A DNA stretch of 59,048 bases from Hominimerdicola alba (GTDB taxonomy: Bacteria > Bacillota > Clostridia > Oscillospirales > Ruminococcaceae). Positions within the stretch are counted from its first letter, which is position 1. Each line of letters starts with the position of its first letter. The position numbers were made by a program, and so were the translations under genes. The stretch lies in NCBI RefSeq assembly GCF_900112155.1, contig NZ_FOKQ01000026.1:1-59048 (forward strand). Direction: 5' to 3'. Positions 16,508 through 25,634 of the stretch are shown piece by piece. The notes beneath the pieces were generated by a model. The model made no database searches. It had not been told where the DNA came from and saw nothing but the letters and a program-made list of their open reading frames with translations.

Positions 16508-19486
16508 TCAGACTGCGGACTGATTCTTCTTTTTGCGGGCAGCCTGAGCGTCTTTTTCTTCAAGGGCAGCCGCAAGAGAACGCAGTCTTATCTTGGCAGC
16601 ACCAAGATTGGTTATCTCATCTATTTTAAGCTGAGTGTAGAGCTTGCCCTGTTCTTCAAGCACAGCCCTGACCTCATCGGTGGTAACAGCATCGATACCG
16701 CAGCCGAAGCTTACAAGCTGTACCATCTGCATATCATCATTCTCGCATACATATTTTGCTGCGCGGTACATTCTTGAATGATAAGTCCACTGATTGAGAA
16801 CATCAAGTGCGGGAGTATCAACAAGACTAGCTACGCTGTCCTCGGTAATTACTGCAAATCCGAGGGACGCTATCAGCTTGTGTATGCCGTGATTTATCTC
16901 GGGGTCGATATGATAAGGTCTGCCTGCGATAACGATGATCTTCTGACCCTTGCTGCGGGCTTCAAGGATTATCTCCTGCGCTTTGCCCTTGATATCACGA
17001 CGGAAATCTATCTGTGCAGAGTAAGCTCTGTTCAACAAACTCATTACCTGCTTTGCAGAGATACCGTACTTTTTCAGCGCTTTCGCCATAGCCTTAGCAA
17101 CGTGACTCTTGTTGTTCAGGTCAAGATAAGGAGCTATGAAATTATCCTCGGTTAGCTTGTCGTTATTGGCTTTGAGAAGCTCGGGATAATAAGCAACAAC
17201 AGGACAGTTGAAGTGGTTATCAGAACCGCCCTCATCGATATTATAGCTCATACATGGGTAGAATATGAAATCGACACCCTTTTCAAGCAGGCTCTCGATA
17301 TGACCGTGGGCAAGCTTTGCAGGATAGCAGACGGTATCCGAGGGGATAGTCTGCTGACCCTTGTAATAAGTCTCCCTGGTAGATTCCTCGGAGAACACAG
17401 GCTTAAAGCCCAGATCAGTGAAAAGTTGTACAAAGAAAGGCATGAGGTCATAATAAGACAGGCACAGAGGCAATCCCACCGTTGCGATTGGCTTCATGCG
17501 GGTCTTTTTATTTTCAAGCTCTCTGATGTAGTTGTACTTATATTCTATCATGTTCTCGGTGCGGTCGGTTATCTTGATGCCTGCACCCTTTTCGCAGCGG
17601 TTTCCTGCCACAAATCTGTGACCATCATTGAAACGTATAACTGTAAGATTGCAATGAGCACCGCAGCCGCCGCACTGTAAAGCACGGGACGTATATGTAA
17701 ATGAATCAAGGTCTTCTTTGCTGATTATACTTGAATAATCGGCAGAACTCTCGGATTTTTCCTTAGCAAAAAGAGCACAACCAAGAGCGCCCATAAGTCC
17801 TGCAATAGCGGGACGTATAACGTTCCTGCCCAGTTCCTGCTCAAAGGAACGCAGAACAGCATCATTAAGGAAAGTTCCGCCCTGAACAACGATGTTCTGT
17901 CCAAGCTCCTCGATGGATTTAGCTCTGATGACCTTGTAAACAGCGTTCTTAATGATTGAAGCAGAAAGACCGGCAGAGATATCCTCAACAGTAGCGCCGT
18001 CCTTCTGCGCCTGTTTTACGGAACTGTTCATGAACACGGTACATCTTGAGCCCAGTTCAACAGGGGCTTTTGCAAAAAGACCAAGCTGTGCGAAATTAGC
18101 GATATCATAGCCCATAGCACCTGCGAAAGTCTGTATGAAAGAGCCGCAGCCCGAAGAACAAGCTTCGTTGAGCATTATGCTGTCGATAGCATTGTTCTTT
18201 ATCTTGAAGCACTTGATGTCCTGTCCGCCAATATCGATGATGAAATCAACATCGGGACAGAAATAAGCCGCAGCCTTGTAGTGAGCAACAGTCTCAACAA
18301 TACCGAAATCAACGCCGAGTCCGGCTTTTATAAGTTCCTCGCCATAGCCCGTAACAGCCGAAGCCTTTATCTTCAGCTTGTCACCTGCAAGACGGTAGAT
18401 ATCCTTTAATTTTGAAGCTATGATATCCAAGGGCTGACCCTGATTGGAGCAGTAATGCTGATAAAGCAGCTTGCCCTCGGGAGTGATGAGCACCAGCTTT
18501 GTTGTGGTTGAACCCGCATCTATACCGAGATATGCGTCACCCTCGTAAGTAACGATGTCCTCATATTTAAGGTCGGATTTCTTGTGACGCTCGATAAATT
18601 CGGCGTAATCTGCCTGGGATTCAAACAATCTCCTGCCGACAACTATATTATCATTTGTCTTGGCATTAGAGATCTTTTCGAGTGCCTGATCGATGGTCAT
18701 TTCCTCTGCAAGGTCATGGGCATGGAGAGCCGCACCGTAAGCGATATAGCATGAAGACCTTTCAGGGAGGATAGCCATATCATCGCTGAGAGAAAGTGTA
18801 TTTTTGAAAGTCTGGCGAAGTGCGCTGAGGTAAGTCAGAGGTCCGCCGAGGAAAAGCACCTTTCCCGCGATCTTTCTGCCCTGTGCCAGACCCGAAACAG
18901 TCTGATCCACAACAGCCTGGAATATGGAAGCAGAGATATCCTCTTTTCTCGCGCCCTGATTCAGCAAAGGCTGTATATCGGACTTGGCAAAAACGCCGCA
19001 TCTGGAAGCGATAGGATAAGTCTTTTCAGCTTTGAGCGCGAGATCGTTCATATCATCGGGGGTAACCCCCAGAAGCCCTGCCATCTGGTCTATAAAAGCA
19101 CCTGTACCACCCGCACATGAGCCGTTCATACGCTGTTCAACGCCGCCTGTGAGGAAGATTATCTTAGCATCCTCACCGCCAAGCTCGATAACAACATCAG
19201 CATCGGGATATGTCTTGTTTACAGCAACAAAGGCAGAAAAGACCTCCTGAACAAAAGGTATGCCACAAGCCTCAGCAATACCAAGACCGGCCGAACCTGT
19301 TATAGCGATACGGAACTTATCCTCTGGATAGCTCTTTCTGATAAGCTTCAGCTGTTCTGCTACCGTTTCCCTGACACGGGAAAAATGACGTTCATATCGA
19401 TTGTATATGAATTCACCATCAAGGGTGATAACTGTCTTGACTGTTGTGGAACCGACATCGATTCCAAGGTCATAGGTCATACACAT
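16508..19486 (-). CDS. Acyl-CoA dehydratase activase with two ASKHA ATPase domains
   Basis: The product has 992 residues. Two BadF/BadG/BcrA-type ATPase domains occur in tandem: YDLGIDVGSTTVKTV at the N-terminus and YLGIDAGSTTTKLV at about residue 320. Each holds the conserved Gly/Ser phosphate loop, and each has the helix-cluster-helix Cys motif: NGSCAGGTGAFI at about 122 and NEACSSGCGSF at about 440. From about residue 620 a DUF2229-type region follows, with LQCGGCGAHCNLTV. Known homologues use ATP to push electrons into radical dehydratases such as 2-hydroxyglutaryl-CoA dehydratase. Start ATG at 19486 with CGGAGG. It is the first gene of a four-gene operon. Confidence 0.9.
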   Translation of the reverse strand: MCMTYDLGIDVGSTTVKTVITLDGEFIYNRYERHFSRVRETVAEQLKLIRKSYPEDKFRIAITGSAGLGIAEACGIPFVQEVFSAFVAVNKTYPDADVVIELGGEDAKIIFLTGGVEQRMNGSCAGGTGAFIDQMAGLLGVTPDDMNDLALKAEKTYPIASRCGVFAKSDIQPLLNQGARKEDISASIFQAVVDQTVSGLAQGRKIAGKVLFLGGPLTYLSALRQTFKNTLSLSDDMAILPERSSCYIAYGAALHAHDLAEEMTIDQALEKISNAKTNDNIVVGRRLFESQADYAEFIERHKKSDLKYEDIVTYEGDAYLGIDAGSTTTKLVLITPEGKLLYQHYCSNQGQPLDIIASKLKDIYRLAGDKLKIKASAVTGYGEELIKAGLGVDFGIVETVAHYKAAAYFCPDVDFIIDIGGQDIKCFKIKNNAIDSIMLNEACSSGCGSFIQTFAGAMGYDIANFAQLGLFAKAPVELGSRCTVFMNSSVKQAQKDGATVEDISAGLSASIIKNAVYKVIRAKSIEELGQNIVVQGGTFLNDAVLRSFEQELGRNVIRPAIAGLMGALGCALFAKEKSESSADYSSIISKEDLDSFTYTSRALQCGGCGAHCNLTVIRFNDGHRFVAGNRCEKGAGIKITDRTENMIEYKYNYIRELENKKTRMKPIATVGLPLCLSYYDLMPFFVQLFTDLGFKPVFSEESTRETYYKGQQTIPSDTVCYPAKLAHGHIESLLEKGVDFIFYPCMSYNIDEGGSDNHFNCPVVAYYPELLKANNDKLTEDNFIAPYLDLNNKSHVAKAMAKALKKYGISAKQVMSLLNRAYSAQIDFRRDIKGKAQEIILEARSKGQKIIVIAGRPYHIDPEINHGIHKLIASLGFAVITEDSVASLVDTPALDVLNQWTYHSRMYRAAKYVCENDDMQMVQLVSFGCGIDAVTTDEVRAVLEEQGKLYTQLKIDEITNLGAAKIRLRSLAAALEEKDAQAARKKKNQSAV

Positions 19487-19521
19487 GAAAAAAACCTCCG
19501 CTGAAATAACAAATTAGTTTT

Positions 19522-19550
19522 ATTATAACACATTCGACTTTAAATTACAA
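19522..19550 (-). promoter_or_regulatory. Promoter of the activase operon
   Basis: On the minus strand TTGTAA (19545-19550), 17-nt spacer, TATAAT (19522-19527) with extended -10 GTGTTATAAT. Confidence 0.78.
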
Positions 19551-19645
19551 GTCATTTTAAAAAATTTTCAGACATTCACCTGTAAAACAAAGATATCAGA
19601 AAAATAACAGTAATGTGACAATCGGATAAAATCTGCACGAAACAC

Positions 19646-19674
19646 TTGAAAATAATACGGGGATATGTTATAAT
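19646..19674 (+). promoter_or_regulatory. Promoter of the moxR operon
   Basis: TTGAAA (19646-19651), 17-nt spacer, TATAAT (19669-19674), extended -10 TGTTATAAT. It is divergent from the activase promoter. Confidence 0.8.
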
Positions 19675-19717
19675 TAACATATATGTAGTCATTACTATAA
19701 AGATAGGAGAATCATAA

Positions 19718-20686
19718 ATGAGCACAAATCTTACAGAGGGACAGCGTGCTGTCCTTGCTATGTCACAGAACGTTATCGGAGAGGTAAAAAAAGTCATCAT
19801 AGGCAAGGATGAGATCATCATCAAAGTCCTGCTTTCGATACTTGCAGGAGGACATATCCTGATAGAGGATATCCCCGGTGTTGGTAAAACAACTCTCGCG
19901 GTGGCACTTTCCAAGGCTTTATCACTGGATTACAAGCGTCTGCAGTTCACCCCTGATGTACTGCCAACCGATGTTACAGGCTTTAACATCCTCAACAAGC
20001 AGACACAGCGTTTTGAATACAAGCAGGGCGCTGCACTGACTAATCTGTTCCTTGCAGACGAGATAAACAGAACTTCTTCAAAAACACAGTCAGCACTGCT
20101 TGAAATAATGGAAGAAGGCAAAGTGACCGTTGACGGAGTTACAAGAAAAGCCCCCGATCCTTACATAGTTATCGCGACACAGAACCCCATAGGATCTATA
20201 GGTACACAGATGCTTCCCGAGTCTCAGATGGACAGATTCATCGTAAGGTTGACTATGGGTTATCCCTCGGTAGAGAACGAAGTAATGATGCTTAAAGCAA
20301 AGCAGAGCCTTGTTCCTGTTGATAGCGTAAACCCTGTAGTCACAGCCGAAGATATCATCAGGGCAAGACACGAGGTGGAGAATATCTACATCGCCGATCA
20401 GGTAATAGACTATATCGCCAGACTTGCAGCTGCAACAAGAAATCACCAGTTCATAAAGCTGGGTCTATCACCCAGAGGAACCATCGCACTGCTGAGAATG
20501 ACAAAGGCTACTGCACTTCTCAAGGGCAGAGATTATGTTATCCCCGACGATGTGGCTTACACATTCAACGATGTTGTACTGCACAGAGTTGTGTTCAATT
20601 CAAAGGCAAAGATCAACGGCGTCAGCGGCGAACAGGTACTCAAAGACATACTCAGTACTGTTGAAGTGCCGAGAGTTGCAAGATAA
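19718..20686 (+). CDS. MoxR-family AAA+ ATPase
   Basis: The product has 322 residues. Walker A DIPGVGKTT is at about 51-59, Walker B FLADEINRT at about 112-120, and the sensor region ATQNPIGSIGTQMLPESQ follows, all typical of MoxR ATPases. These act as chaperone-like assembly factors, usually together with a DUF58 protein and a transglutaminase membrane protein, as is the case here. ATG follows AGGAGAATCATAA. It is the first gene of an operon continuing through 24918 and probably ung; the DUF58 gene starts 15 nt after the stop. Confidence 0.94.
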   Translation: MSTNLTEGQRAVLAMSQNVIGEVKKVIIGKDEIIIKVLLSILAGGHILIEDIPGVGKTTLAVALSKALSLDYKRLQFTPDVLPTDVTGFNILNKQTQRFEYKQGAALTNLFLADEINRTSSKTQSALLEIMEEGKVTVDGVTRKAPDPYIVIATQNPIGSIGTQMLPESQMDRFIVRLTMGYPSVENEVMMLKAKQSLVPVDSVNPVVTAEDIIRARHEVENIYIADQVIDYIARLAAATRNHQFIKLGLSPRGTIALLRMTKATALLKGRDYVIPDDVAYTFNDVVLHRVVFNSKAKINGVSGEQVLKDILSTVEVPRVAR

Positions 20687-20701
20687 TGCAGGAGCGATGC
20701 C

Positions 20702-21895
20702 ATGCCATTTTTATACACGGTACTGCTCATAGCTTCGGTATTCTTCTACATACTGTATGAACACCCATTTTCTTTCTATCTCTTTGCTTTTCTTCTTGTG
20801 ATACCTGTGGTGATGTTTATAATGACCCTCTGCACAGCGAGGAAACTGAAGATAGGATTTACGGACAAGCAGTCGATAGTCAGCAGAACTGCTAAACTGC
20901 CGATAAGGCTCAGAGTCAGCAACGATTCAATGCTGCCCTGTCCGAATCTGCTTATCGAGATATCCTATGCGAACAAGATAGACGGCAAGACTAATATTGT
21001 CAAGATAAATACCCCAGTATATCCACATGAGACACAGATACTGACGCTGTCAGTATCCGGAATACACTGCGGAACGGTGGATTTCAATATCAAAAAGTGC
21101 AAAGTATCGGATATGCTGAAGATCTTCACAATGAAGGTCAAAAGCAAAAACAATTTAGTTTTCGATAAAAACTGCACTGTTACCATACTCCCCGATTATA
21201 TCCCTCTTGAAAACGAGATAGCAAATTACGCGGATATGGGACTTGAAAGCGATGAGTATTCAAAAACACAGAAGGGCGATGACCCATCTGAAATATTCGA
21301 TATAAGAGATTACGTTGAGGGCGACAAGCTCAACCGCATACACTGGAAGCTGACAGCAAAGCAGGACAAGACCATGGTCAAGGATTATTCGCTGCCCATA
21401 GCAAATTCAATAGTGCTTATGATTGATCTCTCAAAAGCTGACGGCAAGGCAGATGAACTGACTCTGTTCGATTCCGCTGTTGAAACTGCAGCTTCTGTAT
21501 CGGAATATCTGCTTGAAAACGAAGTTCCCCACAGGACAGTCTTCTACGATGCTGAAAAACAGATGTCCATCGAACAGAACATCAACGATGACGAGAGCCA
21601 CAGCACCATGGTAGGTATGCTTTTGCAGGCAAGACTTTATGACACAAAAGACGCGGTGCTCACTGATTACATCGGGACTTCCGAAAGCGTGAAGTGCGGT
21701 CATCTCATATACGTATCTACGGGATACAGTCCCAATGCAACAGAGCTTATGAGTGATGCAGATCTTGCATACAAATACACATATCTGCTTATGACAGACA
21801 AAGGCTCGCAGACAGCACTTTACGATGAATTTGCAGAGCTTATCCCAGTTTATCCGGGACAGCTCGAAGGTTCCATAAGAGAACTTTGTCTGTAA
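20702..21895 (+). CDS. DUF58 domain membrane protein
   Basis: The product has 397 residues with two N-terminal membrane segments within about 1-45, then a cytosolic or surface domain with the DUF58 signature IRDYVEGDKLNRIHWKLTA at about 205-223 and a VWA-like fold after it (VLMIDLSKADG). DUF58 proteins are the constant partners of MoxR ATPases and are linked to cell-envelope integrity, but a molecular function is not established. It lies between moxR and the transglutaminase gene, which supports the assignment. Confidence 0.9.
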   Translation: MPFLYTVLLIASVFFYILYEHPFSFYLFAFLLVIPVVMFIMTLCTARKLKIGFTDKQSIVSRTAKLPIRLRVSNDSMLPCPNLLIEISYANKIDGKTNIVKINTPVYPHETQILTLSVSGIHCGTVDFNIKKCKVSDMLKIFTMKVKSKNNLVFDKNCTVTILPDYIPLENEIANYADMGLESDEYSKTQKGDDPSEIFDIRDYVEGDKLNRIHWKLTAKQDKTMVKDYSLPIANSIVLMIDLSKADGKADELTLFDSAVETAASVSEYLLENEVPHRTVFYDAEKQMSIEQNINDDESHSTMVGMLLQARLYDTKDAVLTDYIGTSESVKCGHLIYVSTGYSPNATELMSDADLAYKYTYLLMTDKGSQTALYDEFAELIPVYPGQLEGSIRELCL

Positions 21896-21913
21896 GAGAG
21901 GAGAAACTAATGA

Positions 21914-21931
21914 GAGGGCGCGAGCGCCCTC
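21914..21931 (+). repeat. GC-rich hairpin between the DUF58 and transglutaminase genes
   Basis: GAGGGCG, tetraloop CGAG, CGCCCTC. It has no T-run and lies 23 nt before the next ATG. It may protect or process the operon mRNA. Confidence 0.6.
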
Positions 21932-21953
21932 CGATAAAGATAAAGGTGACAGA

Positions 21954-24671
21954 ATGAGTAACAAAACTAAGAGTGAAGCCGGTCTTATCGGCAGCGGCGG
22001 TATCTGCATAGATGGCGATATCGATATGAGGATGACTCAGTACCATTCATCGGTGCTGTTTTTCGCTTTCAGGATCATCATCGCCCTTATGGCAACATTT
22101 TCCGCAGCACTGCTGGGAAACAATTTTACCGACGCAGGTATCAGTCCTCTTCTGCTGGCTTATGACAGTACTGTAGCTGTACTCGCCGTTGGACTTCTGG
22201 CTTCGAAACACAAGATAATCAAAATATGCGCCGACATAGTCAGCATAATGTATATCATTCCGCTGATAGGAAAGATCAGTGTGATAAAATACGGCGCGCT
22301 GGCAGCCGCCCACGGATATCTTACAAAAGGTGAGCTTCCCGGACAGGCCACGAGCGCTTACAAAGAATTCTTTAAAACACAGACCGCGGTAGATCAGGGC
22401 TTGTACTATTTCTTCTCAGCTTTGATACTTCTGGTGGCGATAGGTACGGTGATCGCCTGTGTGGTCAGGATAGATTTCCCGATGCTGTTCATAGTGACCT
22501 TCCCTATCGTTGAAGTGGGACTGTATCTCGGATTCGATGTTCCTACACCTGCGGTGATGATGATGCTTATATCATGGATCACAGTGCTGGCTATGAATAT
22601 AATTAACCACACCACTAACAAAGCAGGCAGGAACAACACCTTTGCGGTGCATGAGAAATCAAAGACCTTCTTCTTCACATCGTCGGAATCTAAAGCAGGA
22701 TTCTACACGGTTTATATCAAATTCGTAGCTTTGGTGACTGCAACAGTATTCCTGACAATAGTGATCTTCTCAAAAATCAGCGGCTTTTACAGACCGGACT
22801 CTTTTGCTGACCTGAGGTACAATCTTCATCACGCGGCAGAAAGATTCGATATAACCCATGCCGACGATTTCCTTATCGATATCAACGGCGGATCAAATCT
22901 CTTCGGAGTGACCACAGTTGGCGGCACTAACGGCGGTATCCTTGGTACTACAAACGGGATAAGCTTCAATGGTTCAAAGGCAATGATAATCAACACCGAA
23001 CCTTTCAACTACACCATGTACCTGAGAGGTTATGTTGCGGGCGAATACGCTGAAAATCAATGGCAGCCCCTTGAAACCGACAGTACCATACAAAAGATAA
23101 GTGATGACATTTCAGATAACGGCAGATGGATACAGGATTACGACAGCCTGCTTCTGAGTGATTCAGATGAAGCGACAGGTTCATCTGATGCGGCAATGAA
23201 TATCATTATAAAAGGTGCCTGTTCAAAATTCGTTTATGCTCCATACGGCTGTGATTACAGCTACTCAAATTCCGCACTTGGCGATAAAAGCAGCATGACA
23301 CCTTATAATGACTCATATGTGCGCATAAGCCAGTCTAACAAGAATTACACAGTCTATTACAAGACTTTTAATACTCCCAGCTGGATATTGAGAACAGATA
23401 ATCTCGTATGTGCGGATCTGGATCATTTCACTTCGAGTTTCCAGAATACCACAGAGCTTTACAAGCAGTATATAAAACGCAGTTATACGACCCCTGCTAA
23501 TCTCGATTCCCTTAATGCGGTCTATAAAGAGATATGTGAAAAATATCTCAGAAGCAACCCTGAATACTGCTCATACAACGAGATATATTCCGCAATAAAG
23601 AATTATTTCAGCGACAATAAGTTCACATATGATACTAACCCCGGCAAAACTCCCGAGGGTGAGGATTTTCTTGATTACTTCCTCACCAACCAGAAAAAAG
23701 GCTATTGTACATATTACGCAACCGCAGGCGTTCAACTGCTGAGAAAGTTCGGCTACCCAGCAAGATATATCGAGGGTTATATGATACTTCCCTCCCAGCT
23801 GCAGACAGCCACTAAGGACGGCGACAGATACGAGCTGGTCGTAAAAGACAAATGTGCTCACGCCTGGACAGAGGTATTCATTGAGGGCGCGGGCTGGATG
23901 CCGGCAGAGTTCACTCCCGGATACGACGGAGATAACCCCAATCTCACCAAGGAAGAAAAAGGCGTGAATAAAAAAGACGAAAGCAGTGCTTCAAGCAGTT
24001 CTTCAAAGCCCGACAGCAGCAAGGCTGATATCAACAACAGCTCCAAAAAACCTTTAAACAACAGCAAAGCCCCAACAAACAGCAAAACTTCTCCCCATAA
24101 TGACAGTAAGAACTCCAACGGTAAGCCCGGCGGAGCAGTCGGAAAGAATTCCAGTGGCAAAAACAGCGATACTTCGGTAAGCGACAGCAATAGCAGCAAG
24201 CCCGAAGGCGGTGGTATAGTAAGATCGCCCGTTGCAAAGACTATCGGTATGACCCTGATGGCAATGGCTGCAGGTCTTGCGGCAATAATCATAAACCGAA
24301 AGAGATGCCTTGATAAGATGCACGACAGCTGTACACAGAAGGATCTGGCAAAGAGAGTAACTGCGATATACACCTATTCGCTAAAATATCTCTCTGTTCT
24401 GAACATCGAAGTCAAGAAAAATCTATCGGATATGCAGATATGCGATGAGCTGATAAACAAGTGTCACGAGCAGCGTATCCATCAGCTTGATGAAAAGCTG
24501 ACAGAGCTGACGATCATGGCAGTTGAAGCAAATATGAGCGCAGACAGCATAACCGAAGAAGAAGCTGCGAGAGCCGAGGAGATAATGAGATGCATCTCCG
24601 AGGATATAGTTGCAAATAAAATGGATATTATATCAAAGATCTCGGCAAAGTATATATACGGTCTGTATTGA
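21954..24671 (+). CDS. TgpA-like membrane transglutaminase-domain protein
   Basis: The product has 905 residues. Five to six membrane segments lie in the first 275 residues, followed by an outer domain with a transglutaminase-like core: KGYCTYYATAGVQLL (Cys585), HAWTEVF (His636) and WMPAEFTPG, where the third acidic residue is Glu652. A Ser/Asn/Lys-rich linker of about 100 residues follows, then another membrane segment at about 765-780 and a cytosolic DUF4129-type tail. The domain order matches TgpA/YebA-like proteins that accompany MoxR and DUF58. The likely role is peptide cross-linking or cleavage at the cell surface; the substrate is unknown. Confidence 0.9.
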   Translation: MSNKTKSEAGLIGSGGICIDGDIDMRMTQYHSSVLFFAFRIIIALMATFSAALLGNNFTDAGISPLLLAYDSTVAVLAVGLLASKHKIIKICADIVSIMYIIPLIGKISVIKYGALAAAHGYLTKGELPGQATSAYKEFFKTQTAVDQGLYYFFSALILLVAIGTVIACVVRIDFPMLFIVTFPIVEVGLYLGFDVPTPAVMMMLISWITVLAMNIINHTTNKAGRNNTFAVHEKSKTFFFTSSESKAGFYTVYIKFVALVTATVFLTIVIFSKISGFYRPDSFADLRYNLHHAAERFDITHADDFLIDINGGSNLFGVTTVGGTNGGILGTTNGISFNGSKAMIINTEPFNYTMYLRGYVAGEYAENQWQPLETDSTIQKISDDISDNGRWIQDYDSLLLSDSDEATGSSDAAMNIIIKGACSKFVYAPYGCDYSYSNSALGDKSSMTPYNDSYVRISQSNKNYTVYYKTFNTPSWILRTDNLVCADLDHFTSSFQNTTELYKQYIKRSYTTPANLDSLNAVYKEICEKYLRSNPEYCSYNEIYSAIKNYFSDNKFTYDTNPGKTPEGEDFLDYFLTNQKKGYCTYYATAGVQLLRKFGYPARYIEGYMILPSQLQTATKDGDRYELVVKDKCAHAWTEVFIEGAGWMPAEFTPGYDGDNPNLTKEEKGVNKKDESSASSSSSKPDSSKADINNSSKKPLNNSKAPTNSKTSPHNDSKNSNGKPGGAVGKNSSGKNSDTSVSDSNSSKPEGGGIVRSPVAKTIGMTLMAMAAGLAAIIINRKRCLDKMHDSCTQKDLAKRVTAIYTYSLKYLSVLNIEVKKNLSDMQICDELINKCHEQRIHQLDEKLTELTIMAVEANMSADSITEEEAARAEEIMRCISEDIVANKMDIISKISAKYIYGLY

Positions 24672-24690
24672 TCGGAAAGGATATGATCTA

Positions 24691-24918
24691 ATGGCTAACA
24701 AGATGAAAAACAAGTACGGTAATCCTCAGAAAAACATCGACGCATTCAAAGCGGCAGAAGCTGCAAAACTTGCTAAAGAAGTTGACAAGCAGCTTGTGCA
24801 TAACAATTCAGTGCCAACCAGCAGAAAACCTATGTTTATGAGGATACTTGTGATCGCTATCGTTGCGGTTATGATACTTAGCTTAGTTATCGTTGCTGCA
24901 AAAGGCGGTTCATTCTGA
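24691..24918 (+). CDS. Small single-pass membrane protein
   Basis: The product has 75 residues: a charged, Lys/Ala-rich N-terminal half (helix-forming) and one membrane segment at about 50-70 (RILVIAIVAVMILSLVIVAA). ATG at 24691 follows GGAAAGGAT; the frame is open earlier inside the preceding gene. The stop overlaps the ung start (TGATGG). No family is recognised. It is probably an accessory of the MoxR/DUF58/transglutaminase set, an inference from position only. Confidence 0.75.
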   Translation: MANKMKNKYGNPQKNIDAFKAAEAAKLAKEVDKQLVHNNSVPTSRKPMFMRILVIAIVAVMILSLVIVAAKGGSF

Positions 24919-25592
24919 TGGTAAACATCGGAAACAGCTGGGACGATATCCTGGCAGAGGAATTCAAAAGCGAATACTATCTGCGTCTGCGTGAATTTCT
25001 AAAGAAAGAGTACACACAGCAGACCATCTACCCGAATATGTACGATATCTTCAATGCCCTTAAATACACGGCTTATGAAGACGTTAAAGTTGTTATCATC
25101 GGTCAGGATCCCTATCACGGTGAGGGACAGGCTCACGGCCTTTGCTTTTCTGTCAAGAGGGGCATCGCACCGCCGCCATCTCTGCTGAACATTTTCAAGG
25201 AGCTTCAGAACGATGTGGGTTTCCGCATACCAAATAACGGAGAGCTTACCGACTGGACAAGTCAGGGCGTACTACTGCTGAACGCCGTACTTACAGTTCG
25301 TGCCGGACAGGCAAATTCTCACCGCGGTATGGGCTGGGAACAGCTTACAGACGCGGTCATACGAAAGCTCAACGAGCGGGAAAAACCCATAGTTTTCATG
25401 CTGTGGGGCAGAAATGCTAAGGAAAAGCAAAAGCTTGTTACCAACCGCAATCATCTTGTGCTGACTGCAGCCCATCCATCTCCCCTTTCGGCTTACAACG
25501 GATTTTTCGGATGCAGACATTTTTCAATTGCAAATGATTTTCTTGCAAAAACAGGTCAGCAGCCCATCGACTGGAGCATTTCGGACAAATAA
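24918..25592 (+). CDS. ung: Uracil-DNA glycosylase
   Basis: The product has 224 residues, normal for family 1 UNG. The catalytic water-activating motif GQDPYHGEGQAHGL is at 62-75 (Asp64), and the C-terminal HPSPLS is the DNA-intercalation loop with the catalytic His. It removes uracil from DNA to start base-excision repair. It overlaps the small membrane protein by one base, so it is read from the moxR operon, and is followed by a terminator. Confidence 0.97.
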   Translation: MVNIGNSWDDILAEEFKSEYYLRLREFLKKEYTQQTIYPNMYDIFNALKYTAYEDVKVVIIGQDPYHGEGQAHGLCFSVKRGIAPPPSLLNIFKELQNDVGFRIPNNGELTDWTSQGVLLLNAVLTVRAGQANSHRGMGWEQLTDAVIRKLNEREKPIVFMLWGRNAKEKQKLVTNRNHLVLTAAHPSPLSAYNGFFGCRHFSIANDFLAKTGQQPIDWSISDK

Positions 25593-25597
25593 CAAAG

Positions 25598-25630
25598 AAC
25601 TCCCGAAACACAGAAGTTTCGGGAGTTTAT
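25598..25630. terminator. Terminator between ung and the LRR gene
   Basis: AACTCCCGAAAC (25598-25609) pairs with GTTTCGGGAGTT (25616-25627), with TTTATTATTTT on the plus side. It may also serve the convergent LRR gene. Confidence 0.85.
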
Positions 25631-25634
25631 TATT

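Noticed and set aside
21431-22009. 192-codon minus-strand frame opposite the DUF58 gene
   Set aside because: No ribosome site or recognisable motif; the plus strand carries the DUF58 signature in phase.
24003-24230. Low-complexity Ser/Asn/Lys segment as a possible tandem DNA repeat
   Set aside because: It is an in-frame flexible linker of the transglutaminase protein with varied codons, and the open frame continues into a membrane segment.
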